Source: Desulfomonile tiedjei DSM 6799
Lineage (GTDB): Bacteria; Desulfobacterota; Desulfomonilia; Desulfomonilales; Desulfomonilaceae
Length of the DNA: 64,000 nt
Reading direction: 5' to 3'
Assembly: GCF_000266945.1 (NCBI RefSeq)
Contig: NC_018025.1
Coordinates: 5,212,001-5,276,000 of the forward strand
Below, in pieces: positions 43,872 to 52,108 of the stretch. The translations under genes were made by a program, and so were the position numbers. Positions within the stretch are counted from its first letter, which is position 1, and each line of letters opens with the position of its first letter. The notes beneath the pieces are model-generated. The model did no database searches and was not told where the DNA came from. It worked only from the letters and a program-made list of their open reading frames with translations.

Positions 43872-43924
43872 TATAATTGGAGATAATCAAGGTAACATTC
43901 AAATATTGTATGAGATTTTAATTT

Positions 43925-43938
43925 GGGCGATATCGCCC
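43925..43938. promoter_or_regulatory. Activator site 2 (palindrome)
   Basis: Second identical GGGCGATATCGCCC, 67 bp from the first, just downstream of the regulator gene's stop codon. Confidence 0.75.
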
Positions 43939-43949
43939 AGATCTGTCCA

Positions 43950-43972
43950 AAGTGGGCTACTTCAGCCCACCC
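43950..43972 (-). terminator. Hairpin overlapping the regulator stop codon
   Basis: Minus strand GTGGGCT-GAAGT-AGCCCAC followed by TTT; the stop codon TAG lies in the stem-loop. Short T-run, so a weak terminator. Confidence 0.4.
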
Positions 43973-46083
43973 ATCTTCAGCGCTTTCATCTGACGCTTCA
44001 GCGTATATCGGGATATGCCCAGAATACGGGCAGCAGCACATTTGTTGCCGCCAGTCCGTTGCAAGGCCATTTCTATAAACTGGCGTCTCAATTCCTCCAT
44101 AGCTTGGGTCATGGACGGAGATGGGGGAAATTGAACAACCCAAGGTGACTCACAGTCATTGGTATCTGCCAAGTCCAGAAAATCTAGTCTCAGATCCGGT
44201 CCCTCGGAAAGAATGACTGAGCGCTCCAAAACGTTCTTCAACTCCCTTACGTTTCCCGGCCAGGAGTATTGAATCAATTTTTCCATATCCTCCGGACGAA
44301 TGCTCAACCCCGCAGTGAGCCGCAGTTCCTGGGCTAATTGACCGACGATTTGGCGTGTCAACACTGGTATATCCGCCAACCTTTCACGTAATGGCGGGAC
44401 CCGGATCCCATACACATTCAGACGGAAAAATAAGTCTCGTCGAAACTCGCCTCTGGAAACAGCCTGACTCAAGTCTCTGTTCGTGGCGGCCATTATCCGA
44501 ACATTGACCGTCACGTTCTTTTCACCTCCAACGCGTGTGAATGAGAATGTATCGAGGAATGTAAGTAACTTGGCCTGCATCGGTAAGGACAGCTCTCCGA
44601 TTTCGTTTAACAGCAGGGTTCCGCCTTCAGCCAGCTCGACGAGACCTCGCTTGCGCCTTATGGCCCCTGTGTATGCTCCGGCTTCATGTCCGAAGAGTTC
44701 GGATTCGGCCAAATCCTGAGCAATAGCAGCACAGTTTATGGCGTAAAAAGGGCCTCCATTTCGATTCGAATTATCGTGAATGAAGCGAGCGAGATAATCC
44801 TTGCCACTGCCGCTTTCTCCTTCGATGAGGACTATGAGATCGGAATTAGCTGCTATGCTGGCTCTGGCCAGCGTGACTCGCATGGCAGGGGAAAGATATT
44901 CCTCTGCCGTACTCTGGTCGCGGGAGAAGATCCTGCGTCGATCCGTTATGTTTCTCGATATTGCGCATATACCAATGATCTGCCCCTTACTGTTTCGGAT
45001 GGGTGAACGCACGTCCAAAAAGGTTGTGGGCAACCCCTTCACCGGCCGGGTATGTTCTTCTTCTATGGTCTCCCCTGCCAGCACTCGCTGATCGACCTGT
45101 CGAAGATGCTGTCCAGCTTCCTGTCCGAAGATCTCTTCATCATCCCGTTCAACGATGTCGTTTGCAGGCAGTTCCAACAGATTTGCCATATATGGGTTCA
45201 CCAAAGTATACTTTAGTGAACGATTCTTGATGGATATGCATTCTGTGGCCGCCTCGAAGATGGCTCTCATTCGCTCTTCGCTCAGGATCAAAGCCTCTTG
45301 GGCACGAGCTCTCTCAGCAATTTCAGATTTGAGGCGAGCATTTGCTTCCGCGAGTTCGGCAGTACGTTCTCGGACTCGTATCTGGAGTTCGTCTCGAGCT
45401 TCCTGCAGCGCTTTTTGGGCAATTTTTCTTTCCGTAATGTCTCTCATAATTCCTTGATATCCGCTGATTCGGCCTTCTCCGTCCAAGCGAACATCAATGG
45501 TGTGCAAGGTGTCGATTTCAGTGCCGTCAATGCGACGAAACTTGATCTCGAAATCCATTGCGACACCGGTTCGGTCGACCTTTCTTCGCATTTGGATGCG
45601 TTGACGAGGATCAGAGTAAAAATCTTGAACTCTTCTCGCGAAAACCTCCTCTTTAGTCTTGCAGCCCACCAGGCGCACGAAGCCTTGATTTACATCCAGG
45701 AAATCTCCTCCCCTGGTGGTTATGACTATTCCGTCATTTGAATTCTCAAATACTGCCTGGTGGAGTGCACCTTTTGCTCGCAGAGTCTCGTTTGCCAGTC
45801 TAAGATCCCGAATCTCTGCGCCAAAGCTTTCGATCACGTTAGTGGCTGTTCGTTCGCATGCTTTCCCAAGACGACGGAGTTCAGCAACGATCTCGCGGAC
45901 GTACTCGTCAGTTTGACTGTAAGTCGTGGCGGCTCGAAGCTCATCCAATTTTTCCTGAAGGTCTTTTAGTTTCAAAGCGATGCGTGAATCATTAGTGTTG
46001 TGCATAGGAACCCACCCGATCTTGCGGACAAAGTCGATCACCGTGTCCACACAATGGTGCAACGAGTACAAGCTATTGTGCAT
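43957..46083 (-). CDS. Sigma-54-dependent activator with two PAS domains
   Basis: 708 residues. An N-terminal helical segment is followed by a PAS (about 110-220, HQAVFENSNDGIVITTRGG, ending YQGIMRDITERK), a coiled coil, a second PAS (about 270-385, MRAIFEAATECISIKNRSL), an AAA+ domain (about 400-620) and a Fis-type HTH (GNKCAAARILGISRYTLKRQM). Walker A is GESGSGKDYLA (Lys kept, Thr replaced by Asp) and the sigma-54 loop reads GAYTGA. PAS domains, not a receiver, sense the signal. It lies directly upstream of the TRAP operon with twin palindromes between, so it most likely activates that operon. Start 46083; ATG 46005 is an alternative. Confidence 0.9.
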   Translation of the reverse strand: MHNSLYSLHHCVDTVIDFVRKIGWVPMHNTNDSRIALKLKDLQEKLDELRAATTYSQTDEYVREIVAELRRLGKACERTATNVIESFGAEIRDLRLANETLRAKGALHQAVFENSNDGIVITTRGGDFLDVNQGFVRLVGCKTKEEVFARRVQDFYSDPRQRIQMRRKVDRTGVAMDFEIKFRRIDGTEIDTLHTIDVRLDGEGRISGYQGIMRDITERKIAQKALQEARDELQIRVRERTAELAEANARLKSEIAERARAQEALILSEERMRAIFEAATECISIKNRSLKYTLVNPYMANLLELPANDIVERDDEEIFGQEAGQHLRQVDQRVLAGETIEEEHTRPVKGLPTTFLDVRSPIRNSKGQIIGICAISRNITDRRRIFSRDQSTAEEYLSPAMRVTLARASIAANSDLIVLIEGESGSGKDYLARFIHDNSNRNGGPFYAINCAAIAQDLAESELFGHEAGAYTGAIRRKRGLVELAEGGTLLLNEIGELSLPMQAKLLTFLDTFSFTRVGGEKNVTVNVRIMAATNRDLSQAVSRGEFRRDLFFRLNVYGIRVPPLRERLADIPVLTRQIVGQLAQELRLTAGLSIRPEDMEKLIQYSWPGNVRELKNVLERSVILSEGPDLRLDFLDLADTNDCESPWVVQFPPSPSMTQAMEELRRQFIEMALQRTGGNKCAAARILGISRYTLKRQMKALKMGGLK

Positions 46084-46640
46084 GCGTGATTCTTACCTAT
46101 TTTCATTCGCAACGAAGAAAACATCGAACCATGTATTCATGAGTGCAACCGGAACAACGGCGGCTGTTCATCAATTTCCAGGTTGTGTCACACTTTGGGC
46201 GGGCTGTCACTGCTGTGTCGGAATGCATTGAAAATAGAGACTATGACAAATCCCATCGGCCAGACAGAGTTTATCACCCATTTCGGGCAATGCCAAGTTC
46301 CAAGTCTTTTCGGCGGTTCGGATCTGCCGCAACTACACTCAGGTGTTCCGATCGGGACGATCGGAAAGAAATAGTAATAATCAAGATAGTTGGTCGACTG
46401 ACAAAGGAATACGTGTAAGCCATGTGCAACATGGAGGAAATCTCGCTTGCCTCACGTAATCTTCACAGAGAAGGAGTTGACCGTTGAAGGGGCATATGAT
46501 GAAATCTCAATATCTTGCATGCGACGGATCGGCCTAGGGATGGAATCCACCTGAGACGGCCGAGACATGGATTCTCACGTTATTGAGTGAAGTGGGTCGC
46601 TCCGTTACCGACCTGGAGCACATTTTTTGCGAGAACAGGC
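46084..46640. other. Gene-free stretch before the cas control region
   Basis: 557 bp with no supported gene on either strand. It presumably holds the promoter of the sigma-54 activator gene, which reads away on the minus strand. Short open frames (46143-46418, 46183-46374) lack ribosome binding sites. Confidence 0.5.
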
Positions 46641-46669
46641 TTGACAGATCCCAAGACGGAGATTATCTA
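46641..46669 (+). promoter_or_regulatory. Sigma-70-type promoter upstream of mini-ORF and cas operon
   Basis: TTGACA at 46641-46646, exactly 17 nt, TATCTA at 46664-46669. Transcription should start near 46676. No better promoter is seen between here and cas3, so it may drive the mini-ORF, the pseudo-repeat RNA and cas genes together. Confidence 0.6.
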
Positions 46670-46671
46670 AA

Positions 46672-46685
46672 TAAGAAATTTCTTT
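46672..46685 (+). promoter_or_regulatory. Candidate Cascade target matching the pseudo-spacer seed
   Basis: TAAGAAATTTCTTT matches the first 14 nt of the pseudo-spacer at 46962 (TAAGAGATTTCGTT) except at positions 6 and 12. Those are the bases flipped out of the crRNA-DNA hybrid in type I-E Cascade. AAA stands at the PAM position (46669-46671). The site covers the predicted transcription start. Confidence 0.6.
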
Positions 46686-46771
46686 TACAAAGATAACAAA
46701 GTGTTCCAGCAACCTGAATTGTACTCACTCTCGGTCATTCTTTTTGATCCGGTACTCTAAAGGAGGTAATT

Positions 46772-46912
46772 ATGCAACGTGACTCTTTCCTTCCAACTAA
46801 GCGGGGATTCTTCAATGCCATTTTGCTCCGCCTGCAAATAAGAATTCCCCAATCCCGGCTGTTCCCCAGAGGCGTCGAGACCGGGTTCCAATGGTACATC
46901 GACTTCTCGTAA
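46772..46912 (+). CDS. 46-codon mini-ORF (candidate CreT-like element or leader peptide)
   Basis: ATG 46772 stands behind AAAGGAGGT, one of the best ribosome binding sites of the window. The frame runs 46 codons to TAA 46912: basic and hydrophobic (begins MQRDSFLPTKRGFFNAILLR, ends GFQWYIDFS), no known domain. Codons 23-24 are ATA AGA, the kind of rare pair through which some CreT RNA toxins act; whether they are rare in this genome is unknown. Within it, 46859-46884 resembles the first third of the CRISPR repeat (CTGTTCCCCA), perhaps a third, more decayed repeat. It lies between the targeted promoter and the pseudo-repeats, the position of creT in known CreTA loci. Confidence 0.55.
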   Translation: MQRDSFLPTKRGFFNAILLRLQIRIPQSRLFPRGVETGFQWYIDFS

Positions 46913-46931
46913 CATCGCTCTCTACTCCCCT

Positions 46932-47020
46932 TTGTTCCCCACAATACGTGGGGCTGAACCGTAAGAGATTTCGTTGCGAGCCACATGAAAGCTCAGTTCC
47001 CCACAGTGTGGGGATATGGG
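46932..47020 (+). ncRNA. Degenerate repeat - pseudo-spacer - degenerate repeat (CreR/CreA-like guide RNA)
   Basis: Pseudo-repeat 1 (46932-46961) differs from the array repeat by a first-base change, a few loop changes with one extra base, and CTGAACCG for ATGAACCG as 5' handle. Pseudo-repeat 2 (46994-47020) keeps TTCCCCACA and GTGGGGAT but loses the end. In both, the Cas6e stem CCCCAC/GTGGGG is intact while only the loop changes (ATGC to AATAC and AGT). Between them are exactly 32 nt (46962-46993), the spacer length of the array. Cas6e could therefore process a crRNA-like guide from the cas leader transcript. Its seed matches the promoter at 46672. Confidence 0.7.
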
Positions 47021-47128
47021 ATGCCTTTAGCAGGCCTCTGTTTCAGAGGGATCCCTCATGATCACTGTGGTATCTCGGTGGCCCCCGATCATCTTGGAGG
47101 CGACCGCACCGAGTTTCGGGAGGAAAGC

Positions 47129-49864
47129 ATGGGGTCTGAACAATCCGCAAGCTACTTCAGATACTGGTCTAAGGTTGCCAGAGATGCCGATGGCAACCTG
47201 AAATCCTTTCATCTCTTGCCTTATCATTGCCTCGATGTCGCGGCTGTCGGGTATGTGCTAATGCAGAGGCAAATATCATGGATGAATGCTATCACTCGTG
47301 CCTCACCTCTGAGTTTTACAGAGCTTCAGCGTGTTCTTTTGTTGTTTCTCATTGTGCACGACTTTGGCAAGTTCAGTAGTCGCTCGTTTCAGAGTCATGT
47401 ATGGGAAGTGTTCGGCTTATTGCAGAAATGCTCAAGTGTTGTCCCCCATAACGCGCACAGGCACGACGCATTGGGCATGGCACTTTGGGAAGATGAACTG
47501 TTCAGTCGGATCTGGGAAAGGGATTGGTTTACTTCTGGTGTGGAATTCTTGGACGCTTTGAGCTACCTCCAACCTATCTCTCAGGCGTCTTTCGGCCATC
47601 ATGGTCATGCTGTCGATATAGACAAGATCTCTATAGAGGAGGAATTTACTCGCGACGATATTGAGGCTGCTGCTGACTTCTTGGAGTCTTGTGCTGCATT
47701 GCTCGTTCGTCAACCGAGTGTCCTGCCGGAGGACTTGGGCGAGATGTACGACGCATTGAAGGTCCAGTCATGGTTGCTTTCGGGTTTCATAATCTTGTGC
47801 GATTGGATCGGGTCGAATGAGAGCCTGTTCCCTCATTGTTCGCAGCCAATGGCACTTGACGATTATTGGCAGCAGGCATGCAAACTAGCCGAGCACGCAA
47901 TTAAGGCAGCAGGGATTCTTTCTGTTCCACAGTCAGAGTTCAACGGCATGGGGCAGCTTTTTCATAATCTTGCAGATGTGACTCCGAGCCCCCTCCAAGC
48001 ATATGTAAGTGAATGTGACCTTCCTGCCGGCCCTCAGTTGTGGATCATTGAGGACATCACCGGATCGGGAAAAACAGAAGCTGCGATAATGCTCGCCCAT
48101 CGCCTTATGCAGCAGGGATCGGAAGGAATTTTTGTGGCACTCCCGACTATGGCCACGGCGAATGCCATGTACGATCGGATGGCCAAAGCGTACAGAAGCC
48201 TCTTTTCTGCTGATGGACGGCCGTCTCTAGCTCTTGCACACGGCCGACGCAATCTCATGGACGGCTTCACCTCTACGATCCTTGATTTTGAGGGCTCCCT
48301 GCCGACAATGATCCCTGATGAAGGTAGCGAGGAACCGACCGAAGCTTCCGCTGCATGTGCTCGGTGGATAGCTGACAACAAGAAAAAGGCATTTCTGGCT
48401 CATGTGGGGGTGGGGACAATCGATCAGGCGCTGATTGCGGTTCTGCCGGCCAAACATCATACCCTCCGCTTGCTCGGGCTTTCAAATAAGGTGCTTATTG
48501 TGGATGAGGTGCACGCTTGTGATGCCTACATGGCGGAATTACTCAAGGCCTTGCTGCAATTCCACGCGGCCATGGGCGGAAGCGCGATTCTACTCTCCGC
48601 AACTATCCCGAAGGCAATGCGCAAGGCCTTTGCAAATGCTTTTCTCAAGGGATTGAACTCTGAGAAAAGAGCAACTGAGTTTTCTGGCTCTTTCCCCTCA
48701 GTGACACGGATTGGCGCTGACGAGCCCTCGGAGACTGCAGTGGCGCCAAGGTCCGATCTCCGCCGGTCGGTGGTTGTCAAGCTTGTTCACAATGAGGCCT
48801 CAATTCTCAAAGAGATTGTAGACGCTGCCGTTTCCGGTGCTTGCGTTTGCTGGGTTCGCAATACTGTGGCTGACGCAATTAAGGCTTACGAACTGCTTAA
48901 GGGAGAAGCATCCGTGGACAAGGACCGCCTTATGCTATTCCACGCCAGGTACGCAATGGGCCACAGATTGGATAGAGAAAAGGTCGTGCTGAGCAATTTC
49001 GGCAAAGAGTCGAGTCCTGATCAACGACAAGGAGCGATTCTCATTGCCACGCAGGTGGTGGAGCAATCCTTGGATCTCGATTTCGATTTCATGGTTTCTG
49101 ACCTCGCGCCAATCGATTTGCTCATTCAGCGAGCCGGGAGAATCCACCGACACCATCGCGAGTTTCGCGGAAATCTAACACGTGCAGTCTTATGGGTATT
49201 CAGCCCTCCGCTGGTGGAATCTCCTGCTTCCGGCTGGTTTGCCGATTTTTTTCAAGACGCGGCCCATGTGTATGAGGCTCACGGGCATCTCTGGCGTACG
49301 GCTCGTCTGCTCCAAAGCAAAGGTGGATGGACTATGCCGGATGATGCCCGAGACCTTATCGAGGGGGTGTACGGCGAAGAAGGAGAGGAAATTCCAGGCG
49401 GCCTCATGAAGAAGCAAAACGATGCGGAGGGCAGGCGAAGGGCAGAAGGGGCTCAGGGACGATTCAATGCTCTGCAAGTTACGGCCGGATACGAACGTCA
49501 GTTCGGCTCTCTCTTTGCTGACGCTGCAGCTCCCACGCGGTTGGGCGAGCCAAGCGTGACTTTGCGTCTGGCAATACGTTCTGGGGAACGAATTCTACCG
49601 CTCTATGAGCACCATCTGCACGCGTGGATGTTGAGCGAAGTGCAGGTGCGAGAATCACTCGTCGCCAAGTCGAGAGCTACAGAGAAGGAGAAACAACAAG
49701 CCGCGGCCACTATGAGGGACCGGGGCAAGTGGAGTGAGCTCATCATTCTAGAGCAAGCGAGAGACTGTCTGTGGACGGGCAAGGCTAGCGACATAAACGG
49801 CAACCCCATCGAACTTGTCTACAGCATCGATTCGGGCTTGAAAGTTGAGAAAGGGGGAAAGTGA
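47129..49864 (+). CDS. cas3: CRISPR-associated nuclease-helicase Cas3 (type I-E)
   Basis: 911 residues. N-terminal HD nuclease (HLLPYHCLDVAAVGYVL, the HD pair in FLIVHDFGKFSSRSFQSH, later NAHRHDALGM), then a superfamily 2 helicase: GSGKTEAAI (motif I), VDEVHACDAYM (II), LLSATIP (III), TQVVEQSLDLDFD (V) and QRAGRIHRH (VI). It is recruited by Cascade to unwind and degrade target DNA. ATG 47129 is chosen because GGGAGGAAAGC precedes it; the frame upstream runs through the pseudo-repeats and is not credible as protein. The cse1 gene follows after 1 nt. Confidence 0.95.
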   Translation: MGSEQSASYFRYWSKVARDADGNLKSFHLLPYHCLDVAAVGYVLMQRQISWMNAITRASPLSFTELQRVLLLFLIVHDFGKFSSRSFQSHVWEVFGLLQKCSSVVPHNAHRHDALGMALWEDELFSRIWERDWFTSGVEFLDALSYLQPISQASFGHHGHAVDIDKISIEEEFTRDDIEAAADFLESCAALLVRQPSVLPEDLGEMYDALKVQSWLLSGFIILCDWIGSNESLFPHCSQPMALDDYWQQACKLAEHAIKAAGILSVPQSEFNGMGQLFHNLADVTPSPLQAYVSECDLPAGPQLWIIEDITGSGKTEAAIMLAHRLMQQGSEGIFVALPTMATANAMYDRMAKAYRSLFSADGRPSLALAHGRRNLMDGFTSTILDFEGSLPTMIPDEGSEEPTEASAACARWIADNKKKAFLAHVGVGTIDQALIAVLPAKHHTLRLLGLSNKVLIVDEVHACDAYMAELLKALLQFHAAMGGSAILLSATIPKAMRKAFANAFLKGLNSEKRATEFSGSFPSVTRIGADEPSETAVAPRSDLRRSVVVKLVHNEASILKEIVDAAVSGACVCWVRNTVADAIKAYELLKGEASVDKDRLMLFHARYAMGHRLDREKVVLSNFGKESSPDQRQGAILIATQVVEQSLDLDFDFMVSDLAPIDLLIQRAGRIHRHHREFRGNLTRAVLWVFSPPLVESPASGWFADFFQDAAHVYEAHGHLWRTARLLQSKGGWTMPDDARDLIEGVYGEEGEEIPGGLMKKQNDAEGRRRAEGAQGRFNALQVTAGYERQFGSLFADAAAPTRLGEPSVTLRLAIRSGERILPLYEHHLHAWMLSEVQVRESLVAKSRATEKEKQQAAATMRDRGKWSELIILEQARDCLWTGKASDINGNPIELVYSIDSGLKVEKGGK

Positions 49865-49865
49865 T

Positions 49866-51503
49866 ATGGCCTACAATCTTCTCGAAGAAAAATGGATACC
49901 AGTCAGGACTGCAGATGGTTCTAGGCGGAAGGTGGCGCCTTGGGAAATCACTTCCATTGACCATGGCGGTCCTATAGTGGCAATAGACTCGCCCAGAGCC
50001 GATTTCAATGGAGCATTGATGCAGTTCCTCATCGGGTTGGTGCAGACCAGCGAGCTCATTCCAAAAAGGGAACCGGAATGGAGCCGCGGATATCGCTCTC
50101 CGCCAACCGATGCAGCCCTTCGAGATGCATTTCTCGTCCACAAAGATGTTTTCTTCCTGGACGGGGATGGCCCCAGGTTCCTCCAGGATTTAAAGCTGGA
50201 GAACGGGACACCGTGGCCTATCTCAGACCTGCTCATCGAGCTGTCGGGAAACGGGCATTTCACAAAATCCAAAAAGGGCAACGGCTTCTGCTTCTGCTGC
50301 GCTGCAATCGCTCTGTTCTGTCTGCAAACGAATGCTCCGGAAGGAGGCCGCGGTCATCTGACAGGACTCAGGGGCGGTGGACCACTCACCACTTTAGTGC
50401 TTCCACCTGAGCAGGATCTCTGGAAGACGATTTGGCTAAATATAATTCCAGAAGAAGTTTTGATCTCAATGGGGGCGGGAGATGATTCCCCCGACATAAA
50501 AGATATTTTTCCTTGGATGGCACCGACCAGGACAGGCGAGAAGAACACGGGGACAGCAACATTACCCGGGGATGCTCATCCTCTGCAGATGTACTGGTCT
50601 ATGCCGCGGAGGATTCGTATCGATTTCAACGAGCTCGCGACGGGTGCATGCGATGTATGCGGAGAAGAATCAGAATCGCTGGTTCAAGGCTATTTCGCTC
50701 GTCCGCACGGTGTAAAGTACGAGGGTCCCTGGGTCCACCCACTCACGCCTTACCGTTTTGATTCCAATAATGTGCCGATATCACAAAAGGCACGGGCAGG
50801 ATCCCTCAATTATCGGAGCTGGGTTGGGCTGGTCATACGAAGCACGGATGCTGACGAGAAATCCAAGGTACAGTCCCAGCCTGCTCGAGTGGTGGAAAAA
50901 TTCACAAAAAGGTCCAGAGAGGTGGCCGGCAAGCGGACCGGAGCACACTTATGGGGATTCGGATACGATATGGAGCACATGCGTGCAAGATGCTGGTTTG
51001 AGGGCCGGATGCCCATGCATGCCATTTCCGATGAACGAACGGCCGAAAAGTATACGCTGAACTCCGAACGCATGGTAAGAGCGGCAATCACTATCGGCGG
51101 CTTTCTAAGCCTTTGTCTTAGACAGGCATGGTTCGGGGAGCGCGACAAAGTCCGCGGGGACACCGGCTTCGTAGGCGAGGCATTCTGGTCGAGATCGGAA
51201 CATCTCTTCTTCCTGCACCTTGACAAGCTCATTCGGGAACTCGAAACCTCTGACCGGGACCGGTCACTACCGACAGAGACACTGAAATCATGGCATAGGG
51301 TCTTGTGTAAGCTGTCATTGGAACTCTTCGATGTATATGTCACGTCAGGCCCAATTGAGAACAGCAACCCGGCTCGCATAGCACGTGCCAGAAACAGGCT
51401 CAGGTTCTGGCCCCATGGAAAGAAAGTGAAGCGGGACATCCTCGCTCTACCCGATGAGCCAAAGAAATCGAGCGTCTCACAAGTGGAAATTACAAGGAGC
51501 TGA
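49866..51503 (+). CDS. casA: Cascade large subunit Cse1/CasA (Cas8e)
   Basis: 545 residues. It starts MAYNLLEEKWIPVRTADGSRRKVAPWEI, the family hallmark, and contains CFCC and CDVCGEES cysteine pairs seen in many Cse1 proteins. Cse1 reads the PAM and recruits Cas3. ATG 49866 has AAAGGGGGAAAG before it and begins one base after the cas3 stop. Confidence 0.94.
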   Translation: MAYNLLEEKWIPVRTADGSRRKVAPWEITSIDHGGPIVAIDSPRADFNGALMQFLIGLVQTSELIPKREPEWSRGYRSPPTDAALRDAFLVHKDVFFLDGDGPRFLQDLKLENGTPWPISDLLIELSGNGHFTKSKKGNGFCFCCAAIALFCLQTNAPEGGRGHLTGLRGGGPLTTLVLPPEQDLWKTIWLNIIPEEVLISMGAGDDSPDIKDIFPWMAPTRTGEKNTGTATLPGDAHPLQMYWSMPRRIRIDFNELATGACDVCGEESESLVQGYFARPHGVKYEGPWVHPLTPYRFDSNNVPISQKARAGSLNYRSWVGLVIRSTDADEKSKVQSQPARVVEKFTKRSREVAGKRTGAHLWGFGYDMEHMRARCWFEGRMPMHAISDERTAEKYTLNSERMVRAAITIGGFLSLCLRQAWFGERDKVRGDTGFVGEAFWSRSEHLFFLHLDKLIRELETSDRDRSLPTETLKSWHRVLCKLSLELFDVYVTSGPIENSNPARIARARNRLRFWPHGKKVKRDILALPDEPKKSSVSQVEITRS

Positions 51504-51505
51504 GC

Positions 51506-52108
51506 ATGGCTGAAAAGAGATTCATCAACTTTACCCGTAAAACCGAGTGGGGAGAGGCGCTCCAGAAGTGGCATCGCAGGCTCGCCGACAATCGCGGCGA
51601 CCGCGCTGCGCTCAAGAAGTGCAAATCTCTCACGCAGGTAGTGTTTGTACCCGCATATCACGAACTTTACCAAGAGATTACTACTGTCGGGAGAGCAGCC
51701 GCAAAAGCGAAAGCCATCACGTGGTCCTGGGCAAGGCTGGAAGGCCGCGTACGGGATCGCCTCCCTATCATAGCTTCTCTAACCGCTTTGATAGAATCCC
51801 CGAAAGAATCTGATAGAAAGAATGATCCTGAAGACAAGGTAGTAAGCTTGCCTAGCCAAATGGGAGCCATTCGTTCTTCCGGAGGCGGTCCGCTGGTGAG
51901 CGACTTGCGCTTTCGACGCCTGCTCAAATGCCGGACGCCTGAAGAGCTCTACCCCATGCTCAGGCGGGTTATCGGATTGCTCAACAACCAGACCGACATC
52001 ATGAGCCTCGCGCAGAGCATGTTCTACTGGGACGAAGAGATGCGCAAAGAATGGGCCTATGACTACTACACAACCGAAGAGATCGCCAAGGAAGGGAGCG
52101 AATCATGA
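51506..52108 (+). CDS. casB: Cascade small subunit Cse2/CasB
   Basis: 200 residues, helical: RFINFTRKTEWGEALQKWHRRLADNRGDRAALKKCKSL, typical of Cse2, which lines the Cascade belly and holds the non-target strand. It starts 2 nt after the cse1 stop; its stop overlaps the cas7 ATG by 4 nt. Confidence 0.92.
   Translation: MAEKRFINFTRKTEWGEALQKWHRRLADNRGDRAALKKCKSLTQVVFVPAYHELYQEITTVGRAAAKAKAITWSWARLEGRVRDRLPIIASLTALIESPKESDRKNDPEDKVVSLPSQMGAIRSSGGGPLVSDLRFRRLLKCRTPEELYPMLRRVIGLLNNQTDIMSLAQSMFYWDEEMRKEWAYDYYTTEEIAKEGSES

Noticed and set aside
46985-47128. N-terminal extension of cas3 to 46985
   Set aside because: It would translate the pseudo-spacer and pseudo-repeat; ATG 47129 has GGGAGG and starts near the normal domain.
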